A stretch of DNA of 64,000 nt, from positions 124,001 to 188,000 of the forward strand of contig NZ_JAGHQX010000006.1 of assembly GCF_017744095.1 (NCBI RefSeq), given 5' to 3'. A program made the translations under genes and the position numbers. Shown one piece after another: positions 9,397 to 17,433 of this stretch (the first letter of the stretch is position 1; each line of letters opens with the position of its first letter). The notes beneath the pieces are model-generated. The model was not told the DNA's origin. It saw only the letters and a program-made list of their open reading frames with translations, and searched no databases. This stretch comes from Shimia sp. R10_1 (GTDB taxonomy: Bacteria > Pseudomonadota > Alphaproteobacteria > Rhodobacterales > Rhodobacteraceae).

Positions 9397-10518
9397 ATGT
9401 TCAAGCCAGCCATCACCGGCACCGGTGTGTTCACACCTGACCAAACCATCACCAACGATGAGCTGGTCGCAAGCTTCAACGCCTATGCCGACAAAATGAA
9501 CGCGCAGAACGCGGCCGCCATTGAGGCCGGCGAGATGGAGCCGATGCAGCATTCCTCAAGCGAATTCATCTACAAAGCTTCCGGCATCAAACAGCGCCAT
9601 GTGCTCGACAAAGAGGGCGTGCTGAACCCGGACGTCATGCACCCCCAGCTGCGCCAACGCGCGGATGATGAACCCTCTGTGATGACCGAAATGGCCGTCG
9701 ATGCCTGTAAAAAAGCGCTGACACAGGCACAGATTGACGCCTCAGAAATTGATCTGGTGATCTGCGCCGCCTCCAATATGGAGCGTGCCTACCCCGCCGT
9801 GGCCATCGAAATTCAAAAAGAACTCGGCGCGGGCGGCTTTGCCTTTGACATGAATGTCGCCTGTTCTTCCGCCACCTTTGGCCTTCAGGCCGCCGCCGAT
9901 ATGGTGCGCGCAGGCTCCGTACGCAAGGCCATCGTGGTGAACCCGGAAATCTGCACCGGACATTTGGAGTGGCGTGACCGGGATTGCCACTTCATCTTTG
10001 GCGATGTGGCCACCGCAACCGTCGTGGAACGCAGCGAAGATGCCAAAGGCGCATTCTTTGAGATCATCTCCACACGCTGTGCCACGGAATTCTCCAACAA
10101 CATCCGCAACAACAACGGCTTCCTGCGCCGCTCCCGCCCAGATGGCGTCGCAGATCGTCGCGACATGCAATTTATGCAAAACGGCCGCAAAGTGTTCAAG
10201 GAAGTGGTCCCCATGGTCTCCGCTCACATGCTTGCCCACCTTGCAGACGAAGGCATTGCACCGGACAACCTGCGCCGCCTCTGGCTGCATCAGGCCAACA
10301 AATCCATGAACGATTTCATCGGTAAAAAAGTCTTGGGGCGTACCCCTGAAAACGGTGAGCAGCCTAACATTCTACAAGACTACGCCAATACCTCTTCAGC
10401 CGGGTCGATCATCGCATTTTCAAAGTTCTCTGATGATCTCGAATCTGGGGACTATGGGGTCATTTGTTCGTTTGGCGCGGGCTACTCAGTGGGTTCCGTG
10501 CTCGTCAAGCGGCATTAA
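9397..10518 (+). CDS. Beta-ketoacyl-ACP synthase III family protein (long form)
   Basis: Thiolase-fold condensing enzyme of 373 aa. The catalytic triad is visible: Cys in NVACSSATFG, His in LWLHQANKSMN and Asn in YANTSSAGS. It is longer than classical FabH (about 320 aa) because of an insertion after ITNDELV (FNAYADKMNAQ...). Long KAS III proteins include Pseudomonas PA3286, reported to feed medium-chain acyl-CoA into fatty acid synthesis, so the primer need not be acetyl-CoA. The ATG has GAGG five bases upstream; an upstream in-frame ATG at 9319 is less likely. It stands alone, outside any fab cluster. Confidence 0.88.
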   Translation: MFKPAITGTGVFTPDQTITNDELVASFNAYADKMNAQNAAAIEAGEMEPMQHSSSEFIYKASGIKQRHVLDKEGVLNPDVMHPQLRQRADDEPSVMTEMAVDACKKALTQAQIDASEIDLVICAASNMERAYPAVAIEIQKELGAGGFAFDMNVACSSATFGLQAAADMVRAGSVRKAIVVNPEICTGHLEWRDRDCHFIFGDVATATVVERSEDAKGAFFEIISTRCATEFSNNIRNNNGFLRRSRPDGVADRRDMQFMQNGRKVFKEVVPMVSAHMLAHLADEGIAPDNLRRLWLHQANKSMNDFIGKKVLGRTPENGEQPNILQDYANTSSAGSIIAFSKFSDDLESGDYGVICSFGAGYSVGSVLVKRH

Positions 10519-10839
10519 GTCGCTGCGATTCGAACTGGTTTGTGTACCACCGTGCACAAACTACCATAAATGACAGCCAAAAGTGCGATACCTATCATAA
10601 TTGACAGCTCTCTCATCTGTGATGAGCAGGTTTCCCCCACCAGACTCACGCTACGTAATGCGATAGCATAGTCCATGGAGGGAGCTGTTGTTTCGCCGCG
10701 GTGCTACCCCAGGCGCCCTGAGGCAATAGGTTCGAGAGGTGATAGTTTACTGATCCCCTTCTACTCTGTGCTGTCCCGTGCAGAGTTGTATTGCACACCC
10801 GTGCACATATTATCCGTGTATGTCTTTTTATGACGTGTA
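10519..10839 (+). ncRNA. Possible regulatory RNA or long structured 3' region
   Basis: About 320 bases without a convincing ORF lie between the KAS III stop and a strong terminator. Features seen: an interrupted palindrome GTTTGTG(T)AC, 4 bases, GT(G)CACAAAC at 10543-10566; two near-identical direct repeats CTA(C/T)CATAA(A/T)TGACAGC at 10561-10577 and 10592-10608, 31 bases apart; and a GCAC/GTGC site with an ACCC spacer around 10792-10805. A 33-codon ORF (10570-10671) starts inside repeat 1 but has no ribosome binding site. An independent small RNA under operator control is inference. Confidence 0.35.
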
Positions 10840-10871
10840 GGTGCCTCGGTCTTACCGAGGCACCTTTTTTT
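10840..10871 (+). terminator. Strong Rho-independent terminator
   Basis: A perfect 11-bp stem, GGTGCCTCGGT / ACCGAGGCACC, with a three-base loop is followed by seven T. It terminates plus-strand transcripts and protects against read-through into the convergent luxR gene. Confidence 0.92.
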
Positions 10872-10921
10872 CGGGGGCTTCAAATCAACGATGGCCTAAA
10901 AAAATCATTTAATATCAAACA

Positions 10922-11797
10922 CTAATCGTACCTGACCCGATGTGTAGCACCGGGTGGCACGTCCATTTCCACAAGAATTCCGGCTTCTTCGTTGTGCATC
11001 CGGTTCAGCGGATCTTTCACAAGCCCTGCACTCATAGCGAGCGCGGCCAAGTCTGCGCGATTGGCCAGACCGGTCTTGGCCAGAATGTTCTTCATCCGTT
11101 GCCGCACCGCAGAAACAGAAATATCCAGCTTTTGTGCAATCATTTTATCTTGCAGCCCCGCGCCGATCATCTCCAACAGCTCACGCTGCTTGTCAGAAAT
11201 TTGGTTTCGCTGGGTGAATTCCGCCGCAAAATGAGCGAGATACCGCTGATGCCCCATCATTGCGACAGTATTTAGGACCCATCCATGGGTCTGAATGATG
11301 TGACGCATCTCGCGTTTGGAGTGATCTCCACAGAAGGTGATCAAAGCCGCCTGCGGAGGCGCATTCAAACGCAAAGGAATGGAAAATCCGGCCCGCATCC
11401 CATGCTCCGCAGCTTCTTTCAAAACCTGATACCGCTGCTGCGGGATATGGTGAAATTCATCTGCAAACTCCAAGCCAACCGCGATGGGGGTCAGGCAGTT
11501 GATCGCATGCGTTCGGAAATAGCTCCACTTAGACACTTCTGGATCATTGTTGTGCGCATTGAGCCAGCTGCTGTCGTAAGACGTGCGAATAAACAGGGTA
11601 CGCTGCCAGTTGGAAAAGTTATTGGCACAGATAAAATCAATACATGGCAGGTTCAGCGTGCGCCCCACCTCCACGATCAACTGCCAGACTTCCGCAGACG
11701 TCTGGGTGGTTTCCAGATCAGCCAGAAACCCGTGCAACAGTTCCGGTGTGTGACGTTCCGCCGCCAATAGCGGCCTGCGCCCAGCCTCCTCGACCAT
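10922..11797 (-). CDS. LuxR-family regulator with autoinducer-binding domain (LuxR solo)
   Basis: 291-aa regulator. The N-terminal half resembles the acyl-homoserine-lactone-binding domain, including a WLNAHNNDPEV segment matching the conserved Y/W...DP region of TraR-type receptors. The C-terminal HTH covers about residues 205-265 (DKMIAQKLDISVSAVRQRM as the recognition region). No luxI-type synthase is present in the window, so it is a solo here. It starts 3 bases after the stop of the upstream HTH-like gene, so the two are co-transcribed. Ligand unknown. Confidence 0.85.
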   Translation of the reverse strand: MVEEAGRRPLLAAERHTPELLHGFLADLETTQTSAEVWQLIVEVGRTLNLPCIDFICANNFSNWQRTLFIRTSYDSSWLNAHNNDPEVSKWSYFRTHAINCLTPIAVGLEFADEFHHIPQQRYQVLKEAAEHGMRAGFSIPLRLNAPPQAALITFCGDHSKREMRHIIQTHGWVLNTVAMMGHQRYLAHFAAEFTQRNQISDKQRELLEMIGAGLQDKMIAQKLDISVSAVRQRMKNILAKTGLANRADLAALAMSAGLVKDPLNRMHNEEAGILVEMDVPPGATHRVRYD

Positions 11798-11800
11798 CGG

Positions 11801-12256
11801 TTAAGAAATTTCCTCTTCCAAATGCAACTTCATATCCACCAACACCTGCTGCAATGCAGCTGTTTCCCGCAGCAGACGCTTGGCCTCTGACACTGTGATA
11901 ATGCCATCTTCAATCGATTGGTTGTATTCCGCCATCAATAAGGCAAATCGCTGACTCAGCAAAATCACGTCTGAGTTCACCCCGCCTTTGCCATGCGCCG
12001 GACGGCAGCCATCATGGTTCAACGAGTTGCCCCGCAGCTCAGCCAAGGCAGAGGTGACATGCGGATAGGACGCCGCCTCCTCAAGCGCAGCCACAGCATC
12101 AATCGGCATGAAACGCTCCGCGTGCTCAGCATGGCTTGAGTAATAGCGTCCAAGCGTAGCCTTTGATTTCCCGGTCAGCGCACAGGCAGCTTCTATGCCC
12201 ACATCCTTCACCAACGCCTCGGAATGCTTCTTCAGATAACTGTGCACAACACTCAT
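11801..12256 (-). CDS. Small HTH-like regulatory protein, phage CII-like
   Basis: 151-aa protein of unknown function. The N-terminal half (IEAACALTGKSKATLGRYYS followed by FMPIDAVAALEEAASYPHVTSALAEL) has the layout of Mor/CII-type phage regulators: a short HTH and then a helical module. The C-terminal half is helical and charged with a SEAKRLLRETAALQQVLVD segment that may form a coiled coil. Start ATG 12256 has GGGAAG upstream; an ATG six codons earlier lacks a site. It is the first gene of a two-gene unit with the LuxR solo. Family placement is tentative. Confidence 0.65.
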   Translation of the reverse strand: MSVVHSYLKKHSEALVKDVGIEAACALTGKSKATLGRYYSSHAEHAERFMPIDAVAALEEAASYPHVTSALAELRGNSLNHDGCRPAHGKGGVNSDVILLSQRFALLMAEYNQSIEDGIITVSEAKRLLRETAALQQVLVDMKLHLEEEIS

Positions 12257-12657
12257 TTGGTCTTCCCAACCCATTGATTGATCAAGCGCACTTCATCCCA
12301 CAGTCCCACATGCGGGGAAAGGTACTTTTGTTTTCCCAGTATCGAATAAACCCTATTTTTGGCATGTGAGAAAGGCCGGAAGCGTTTCCTCCGGCACGAT
12401 CAGGTTTCGGTGAGTGGTACCGAACCAGAGGAAAGCGGTGGAAATCTGCGTGGAAATCCATCGCCGGCCAATGGCCGCGCGACCCGGCAATCATCCCCAT
12501 TTGGCCCTGCCAAAGTGCACCGGGTCGCGTTTTTTGCAGCGCGTGTTTACCTCGCCCTACACCCGAATTGGCATCTCTGCACCGCTCTCTGACTTTTTGG
12601 CACAGCCACAAACGCAGCCCCTTGCGCCCTTTGATGGTTGCGGCCTATCACGCGCCC
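12257..12657. other. Divergent intergenic region before tdk
   Basis: About 400 bases between divergent genes. It holds a GGGAAA...TTTCCC inverted repeat at 12315-12337 about 60 bases upstream of the HTH-like gene, which could be an operator or leader structure, and a GCCGGAA...TTTCC-T-CCGGC hairpin at 12375-12395 without a T run. ORFs on either strand here look like noise. I see no RNA gene. Confidence 0.35.
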
Positions 12658-13260
12658 ATGGCCAAGCTCTACTTTCAGTACTCCACAATGAACGCCGGCA
12701 AATCCACCGTGCTTTTGCAGGCATCCCACAACTACAAAGAGCGCGGCATGCAGACCTATCTGCTCACCGCAAGACTGGATCACCGCGCAGGCGCAGGCCG
12801 CATCGCCTCGCGCATCGGCATTTCAGAGCCCGCTGACACGTTTGAAGCCACCTCTGACCTCTATGCAAAGATTGAAACCCGCAAGGCGCAAGGTGAGATC
12901 GCCTGCGTCTTCATCGATGAAGCCCAGTTTCTGAGCGAGGCGCAGGTCTGGCAACTGGCGCGGGTTGTCGATGATCTGAAAATTCCCATCATGTGCTACG
13001 GCCTGAGGGTTGATTTTCAAGGCCAGCTGTTCCCCGGCTCCGCCGCGCTGCTAGCTCTGGCAGACGAAATGCGCGAAGTGCGCACCATCTGCCACTGCGG
13101 TAAGAAGGCCACCATGGTCATACGTCAGGACGAGGCAGGCAACGTGCTGCGCGAGGGCGCTCAGGTCCAAATCGGCGGCAACGAAAGCTATGTCTCTCTC
13201 TGCCGCCGTCACTGGCGCGCCGCGATGGGCGATGTGGCCAAAGACGCAACCAATACCTAG
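12658..13260 (+). CDS. tdk: Thymidine kinase (type II)
   Basis: Salvage enzyme phosphorylating thymidine with ATP. The P-loop STMNAGKST spans residues 9-17, the FIDEAQF motif follows in the middle, and the C-terminal lid region carries CHCGKKA and LCRRH cysteines for the structural zinc. Length of 200 aa is standard for the bacterial type II enzyme. I chose the start giving MAKLYFQYS; an upstream in-frame extension (to 12568) is not family-like. Confidence 0.95.
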   Translation: MAKLYFQYSTMNAGKSTVLLQASHNYKERGMQTYLLTARLDHRAGAGRIASRIGISEPADTFEATSDLYAKIETRKAQGEIACVFIDEAQFLSEAQVWQLARVVDDLKIPIMCYGLRVDFQGQLFPGSAALLALADEMREVRTICHCGKKATMVIRQDEAGNVLREGAQVQIGGNESYVSLCRRHWRAAMGDVAKDATNT

Positions 13261-13309
13261 GATAGCCCCAGCCACACCCGCTCAAGGGGCGTGGCCCTTG
13301 CTTAAACCG

Positions 13310-14263
13310 TCACACCAGATTGGGCGGTGTCTGCCCCCGATCAAAGGCGATCAGGTTGTCCACAGCCATCATGCCCATCTGTGTGCGCACCTCCAATGCA
13401 GCCGTGCCCAGATGCGGCAGCAGCGTCACATTTTCCAGCTTGCGCAACGCCTCTGGCACTTTGGGTTCAAACTCATAAACATCCAGCCCAGCGCCGCCGA
13501 TCTCTTCGGCTTGCAGCGCCGCAATCAAAGCAGCCTCCTGCACCACTTCCCCGCGCGAGATATTGATGAAATGCGCATACTTCGGCATCGCGGCAAACAC
13601 GTCAGCATCAAACAGATGCTGCGTATCTGCTCCACCCGGCACCGCCGCCACCAACACATCGACCTGCGCCGCAAGCGCTGTTAGCTCCGCCACGCGATCC
13701 GCCGGGAACGGCAGATCTTTTTCAGAGCGGTTCCAGTATTTCACCGCCATGCCAAAGCCGAAATGACAACGCGCCGCAATCGCCTGCCCAATCCGGCCCA
13801 TGCCCACGATGCCCACTGTTTTGCCGCTCAGGTGCAGGCCCAGCATCTGCGTGGGGTGCCAGCCGCGCCATTGGCCTGACCGCACCAACCGCTCGCCTTC
13901 GCCCGCACGCCGCGCGCTCATCAGCATCAGGGTCATCGCCACATCCGCCGTCGCATCGGTCACAGCGCCCGGCGTGTTGGTCACCACCACCCCCGCCGCC
14001 TTAGCCGCCTGCGTATCAATGTGATTGAACCCAACCCCAAAATTCGCAAGCAATTTGGTGCGTGGCGTGCCCACATCCGCAAACACACGGGCATCAAACG
14101 CATCGCCAAGCGTGGGCAACACCAGATCAAAATTGCGCAACGCATCGCGCAGCTCATCCGCCTGCATCGGTAGGTTGTTGAGCCGCACCGTCACCGAAAA
14201 CTGCGCCCGCGCCGCCGCCAGAACATCGTCAGGCAAGGGCCGTGTGATCAAAAGGTCCTTCAA
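13310..14263 (-). CDS. D-2-hydroxyacid dehydrogenase (glyoxylate/hydroxypyruvate reductase-like)
   Basis: NAD(P)-dependent enzyme of the D-isomer 2-hydroxyacid dehydrogenase family, 317 aa. The nucleotide-binding GMGRIG motif is near residues 154-159, the catalytic Arg lies in NISRGEVV and the catalytic His in LPHLGTA near residue 284. It is closest in style to glycerate dehydrogenase/glyoxylate reductase; the substrate cannot be fixed from sequence alone. The start is a TTG whose TTGA overlaps the csaA stop, so it is translationally coupled to csaA-proC. Confidence 0.88.
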   Translation of the reverse strand: MKDLLITRPLPDDVLAAARAQFSVTVRLNNLPMQADELRDALRNFDLVLPTLGDAFDARVFADVGTPRTKLLANFGVGFNHIDTQAAKAAGVVVTNTPGAVTDATADVAMTLMLMSARRAGEGERLVRSGQWRGWHPTQMLGLHLSGKTVGIVGMGRIGQAIAARCHFGFGMAVKYWNRSEKDLPFPADRVAELTALAAQVDVLVAAVPGGADTQHLFDADVFAAMPKYAHFINISRGEVVQEAALIAALQAEEIGGAGLDVYEFEPKVPEALRKLENVTLLPHLGTAALEVRTQMGMMAVDNLIAFDRGQTPPNLV

Positions 14264-14598
14264 TGCATCCGCCCCCCATTTGGCACAGGCCCATCCGGGC
14301 CAATCAAAGTGATCTCACCCGCCGCATCCGGCAGTCCAAGCACCAGAATTTCGGACATGAATTTGCCGATCTGGCGCGGCGGGAAATTCACCACCGCCAT
14401 CACCTGTTTGCCGATCAGCCCATCGGGATTGTAATGCGCCGTGATCTGGGCAGAGCTTTTGCGCACGCCAATCTCATCGCCAAAATCCACCCAAAGCTTG
14501 ATCGCCGGTTTGCGCGCCTCAGGGTAGTCTTCGGCCCGCACCACCGTGCCGACACGAATATCAACCTTTTGAAAGTCCTCAAAACTGATCTCACCCAT
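14260..14598 (-). CDS. csaA: CsaA-like tRNA-binding (OB-fold) protein
   Basis: 112-aa single-domain protein of the tRNA-binding OB-fold family (related to EMAP-II and the C-terminus of MetRS). The core motifs FEDFQKVDIRVGTVVRAE and NFPPRQIGKFMSEILVLG are clear. In Bacillus CsaA has a chaperone-like, SecA-associated role; in alphaproteobacteria the function is not established. It overlaps proC by 8 bases and the downstream dehydrogenase by 4, indicating an operon. Confidence 0.88.
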   Translation of the reverse strand: MGEISFEDFQKVDIRVGTVVRAEDYPEARKPAIKLWVDFGDEIGVRKSSAQITAHYNPDGLIGKQVMAVVNFPPRQIGKFMSEILVLGLPDAAGEITLIGPDGPVPNGGRMH

Positions 14599-15406
14599 TG
14601 GCCAGCTCCCGGCTACGGTCTGCCGCGGCCCCCACAGTTTTGATCATCAACGGCGGCAACCCTGTTGAAGTGTCCATCAGCACCTCAAGCCCGGCCTGCG
14701 TGGTGCCATTGGGACTGGTCACATTCACACGCAACTGTGCCGGGCTGTCTTCTGCCATCTCGGCCAGCGCGCCCGCACCTGCAACCGTTGCCTTGGCCAA
14801 TGCCATAGACAGCTCGGGCGACAAGCCCTGCGCTTCCCCCGCAGCCGCCATGCACTCAATCATATGAAACACATAGGCCGGGCCAGAGCCGCTCAGCCCC
14901 GTCACCGCATCCATCTGGTTTTCGGTCTCAAGGCGCACCACCTGCCCCACAGCAGACAACAGCGCTTCGGCGGCAATCAAACCAGCTTCCCCGGCAGGGC
15001 CATTGCCCACAATCGCGGTGATGCCCTTGCCCACCGCCGCTGGCGTGTTGGGCATGGCGCGCACAATCGGGGTGTCTGCGCCCAAAATCTCTTCGTAAGT
15101 GCCAATGGAAATCCCGGCGGCCACCGAAACAAACAACGTCTCGCCATTGCCCATCGCCGCCAAGACAGGCAGCGCATCAGCCATCATCTGAGGCTTAACG
15201 GCAATCAGAACCACCGCAGGCGCGGCGGGCAGCGCAGCATTCACATGCACACCGCTGTGCTGAACCCAATCACTCGGATGTGGATCCTGCACCCAGACCG
15301 AGCCCGCAGGCAGCCCATCCGCCAGCCAGCCCTGCAACATCGCAGAGCCCATCTTGCCACACCCCAAAAGCACCAGCCCGCGTGCGGCAACCAATTCCAT
15401 GTCCAT
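14591..15406 (-). CDS. proC: Pyrroline-5-carboxylate reductase
   Basis: Last step of proline synthesis: NAD(P)H-dependent reduction of 1-pyrroline-5-carboxylate. The Rossmann motif LLGCGKMG is at residues 13-20 and the C-terminal signature spans the SGSGPAYVF and TSPNGTTQAGL segments, which bind substrate. 271 aa is typical. First gene of the proC-csaA-dehydrogenase run; the ATG has AGGGGGC upstream. Confidence 0.95.
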   Translation of the reverse strand: MDMELVAARGLVLLGCGKMGSAMLQGWLADGLPAGSVWVQDPHPSDWVQHSGVHVNAALPAAPAVVLIAVKPQMMADALPVLAAMGNGETLFVSVAAGISIGTYEEILGADTPIVRAMPNTPAAVGKGITAIVGNGPAGEAGLIAAEALLSAVGQVVRLETENQMDAVTGLSGSGPAYVFHMIECMAAAGEAQGLSPELSMALAKATVAGAGALAEMAEDSPAQLRVNVTSPNGTTQAGLEVLMDTSTGLPPLMIKTVGAAADRSRELANG

Positions 15407-15436
15407 GAAAGCCCCCTATCCGTTTGGGGGCAAGTG

Positions 15437-15937
15437 TTACGCCCGGCCGTAGGCCTCTGCAATGGCAACTTGCATCGCATCTTTCACAGTTCGCTCGCCC
15501 CAGACAACAAGCTGGAAAGCCGGGTAGAACCGCTCGGCATTTTGCACCGCACTGCGGATCATCGTGTCAATCTGATCCGGGCTCGCCACCTGACCGCCCG
15601 TCAATACCAGCCCGTAGCGGTAAATCATCAACTGCTGCTTCTCCCAGTAAGTAAACGCCCCGGCCCAGCATTCATCGTTCACCGCATTGATGGTCTCATA
15701 GAGCTGGGGCAGCTTTTCTTTGGGCGGCTCCGCCTCATAGGAGCACACCATGCGCAAAGTCTCATCATAGGCGGACCAGGCCAGGGTGATGGAATAGGTC
15801 TTCCATTGCCCCTCAACCGCCATCGCGATCTGATCGTCCGCGATCCGCTCAAAATTCCAGTCCCGCACCTCTGCGATATGCTCAACGATATCGATCGGAT
15901 GCAGGTCTTCTTCCAGAAACTGCTCTGATAATGCCAT
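15437..15937 (-). CDS. YbjN domain-containing protein
   Basis: 166-aa cytosolic protein of the YbjN family, which shares a fold with type III secretion chaperones. Conserved features include the WKTYSITLAWSA strand region, the long LYETINAVNDECWAGAFTYW helix and the PAFQLVVWGE segment near the C-terminus. The molecular function is unknown; E. coli YbjN has been linked to stress and motility phenotypes. Start has GAGGTGG upstream. It is separated from proC by 30 bases and may be its co-transcribed leader gene. Confidence 0.85.
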   Translation of the reverse strand: MALSEQFLEEDLHPIDIVEHIAEVRDWNFERIADDQIAMAVEGQWKTYSITLAWSAYDETLRMVCSYEAEPPKEKLPQLYETINAVNDECWAGAFTYWEKQQLMIYRYGLVLTGGQVASPDQIDTMIRSAVQNAERFYPAFQLVVWGERTVKDAMQVAIAEAYGRA

Positions 15938-16198
15938 GGCGCCACCTCGTTTTGCTATCGCGCGGGGATTGGCAGCTCCCCTAACGCTTGGTGCCTGCTC
16001 TAGGACCTGTGGAAAACTCCACCATCCTTACAACATATGGTGCGGTGCCCTTAAGGATGTGTAAAGCAAAATATCTGTGGATAACGCAATAAGTTGTGGA
16101 TTAAAGTGATCTAAGCACAAGTCTTCGCCAACTGGTGCAAGACCCAAAGAGGGGCTGTGCCAAACACCCGGTTTTTCCTGAGACTCCAAGAGGATAAC
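15938..16198. promoter_or_regulatory. Divergent intergenic region with three DnaA-box-like sites
   Basis: In the minus-strand sense it holds TTTTCCACA (16008-16016), the perfect DnaA box TTATCCACA (16076-16084) and TAATCCACA (16095-16103), all in one orientation within 96 bases. The divergent genes ybjN and the phzF-like gene also need promoters here. No typical origin-flanking gene is nearby, so I do not call an origin. Confidence 0.4.
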
Positions 16199-17023
16199 AT
16201 GCAGCCCACCCAATTTCCCTATGCACAGGTGGACGTGTTCACCGACAGCCCAAGTTACGGCAATCCGCTGGCTGTGGTCAGCAACGCCGCCGCCCTCAGC
16301 TCCGCGCAAATGGCCCAGCTCGCCCATTGGACCAACCTCAGCGAAACCAGTTTTCTGCTGCCCCCATCAGAGCCTTCTGCGGACTACCGCGTGCGGATTT
16401 TTACGCCCTTGCAAGAGCTGCCCTTTGCCGGCCACCCGACACTCGGAAGCGCGCAGGTCTGGCTCAATCAGGGCGGCGTACCCAAGGGCCGCGACATTGT
16501 GCAAGAGTGCGGCGCGGGCCTGATCCGCATTCGTCGCGAGGGCGAGCACCTCTTCTTCAGGGCCCCGCCCCTCACCCGCAGCGGCGCATTGGATGCAGAC
16601 ACCCGCACCCGTGCCATCAAGGGCCTCGGGCTCACTGACACCGATATCCTGGATGCTGCATGGGTCGACAATGGCCCCGGCTGGGCCGCGCTTTTGCTGC
16701 AAGATCGCGCCACCGCCATGGCCATCACCCCCGACTACAGCGTGTTGAACGGCCTGCGCATCGGCGTCGTCGCCCCGGCACAGGACACCGATTTTGAGGT
16801 CCGCGCCTTCTCCGCAGGTGGGTTTGAAGATCCCGTCACCGGCAGTCTCAACGCAGGCATCGCCCAATGGCTCATCGGTTCTTGCCACGCTGCGCCCAAT
16901 TACATCGCCGCCCAAGGCACCGCCTTGGGGCGCAAAGGCCGCGTGCATGTGCAAAGCGATGGGGCCGAAATCTGGGTCGGTGGCGCGGTGCAAAGCTGTG
17001 TGGAAGGCACCATCCGTCTCTGA
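16199..17023 (+). CDS. PhzF-family isomerase/epimerase
   Basis: 274-aa protein of the PhzF superfamily (diaminopimelate epimerase-like fold). The N-terminal DVFTDSPSYGNPLAVV segment and the conserved LSETSFLLPPSE (catalytic Glu region), PFAGHPTLGSAQVW and GFEDPVTGSLNAGIAQWL segments are all present. PhzF isomerises an anthranilate derivative in phenazine synthesis, but most family members lie outside phenazine clusters, as here, and their substrate is unknown. The chosen ATG has AGAGG seven bases upstream. Confidence 0.88.
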   Translation: MQPTQFPYAQVDVFTDSPSYGNPLAVVSNAAALSSAQMAQLAHWTNLSETSFLLPPSEPSADYRVRIFTPLQELPFAGHPTLGSAQVWLNQGGVPKGRDIVQECGAGLIRIRREGEHLFFRAPPLTRSGALDADTRTRAIKGLGLTDTDILDAAWVDNGPGWAALLLQDRATAMAITPDYSVLNGLRIGVVAPAQDTDFEVRAFSAGGFEDPVTGSLNAGIAQWLIGSCHAAPNYIAAQGTALGRKGRVHVQSDGAEIWVGGAVQSCVEGTIRL

Positions 17024-17083
17024 AACAAAAAGGGCCAGCCCATCGGCCAGCCCCATTCGGTCTGTCATGTAAAGCCTTACGCC

Positions 17084-17323
17084 TTACTTACCTTCCAGCG
17101 CCTCGATCCGGGCCTTCAGGGCTTCGTTTTCTTCGCGGGCCTTCTGCGCCATGGCGCGCACCGCGTCAAATTCCTCGCGGGTGACAAAATCGCGATCCGC
17201 CAGCCAACGGTCCATCAGCGATTTCATCGCGTTTTCCGCCTCATCCTTGGCGCCCTGAGCCACACCCATGGCGTTGGTCATCAGCTGAGACATGTCGTCC
17301 ATGAATTTGTTCCGGGTCTGCAT
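17084..17323 (-). CDS. UbiK/BMFP-like accessory factor (DUF526)
   Basis: 79-aa helical protein; the second half ([17 protein letters not shown] and on) is a heptad-like coiled coil, the first half an amphipathic membrane-fusogenic helix. This matches the BMFP/UbiK family, which in E. coli and Salmonella assists ubiquinone synthesis. Start ATG has GGAGAG upstream; the longer open frame toward 17509 is not conserved-looking. Divergent from lgt. Confidence 0.8.
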   Translation of the reverse strand: MQTRNKFMDDMSQLMTNAMGVAQGAKDEAENAMKSLMDRWLADRDFVTREEFDAVRAMAQKAREENEALKARIEALEGK

Positions 17324-17433
17324 CGCTCTCTCCGCATTGTGATCCTGCCCCCTATATGGGCACCAACGCCCGCAGACACAAGGTTGACTTTGTCGCGCGC
17401 ACCCGGCCATTTGGGCCACAAACGGAGAGGCAC

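Noticed and set aside
10519-10921. Canonical lux box and luxI gene near the LuxR solo
   Set aside because: The GTGCAC-containing sites do not match the usual 20-bp lux box consensus, and no synthase-like ORF is present.
12282-12611. Minus-strand ORF between the HTH-like gene and tdk
   Set aside because: It overlaps the likely promoters of both neighbours and shows no domain or ribosome site.
16008-16103. Replication origin at the DnaA-box cluster
   Set aside because: Only three boxes, no AT-rich unwinding tract and none of the usual origin-flanking genes; kept as a finding about possible DnaA control only.
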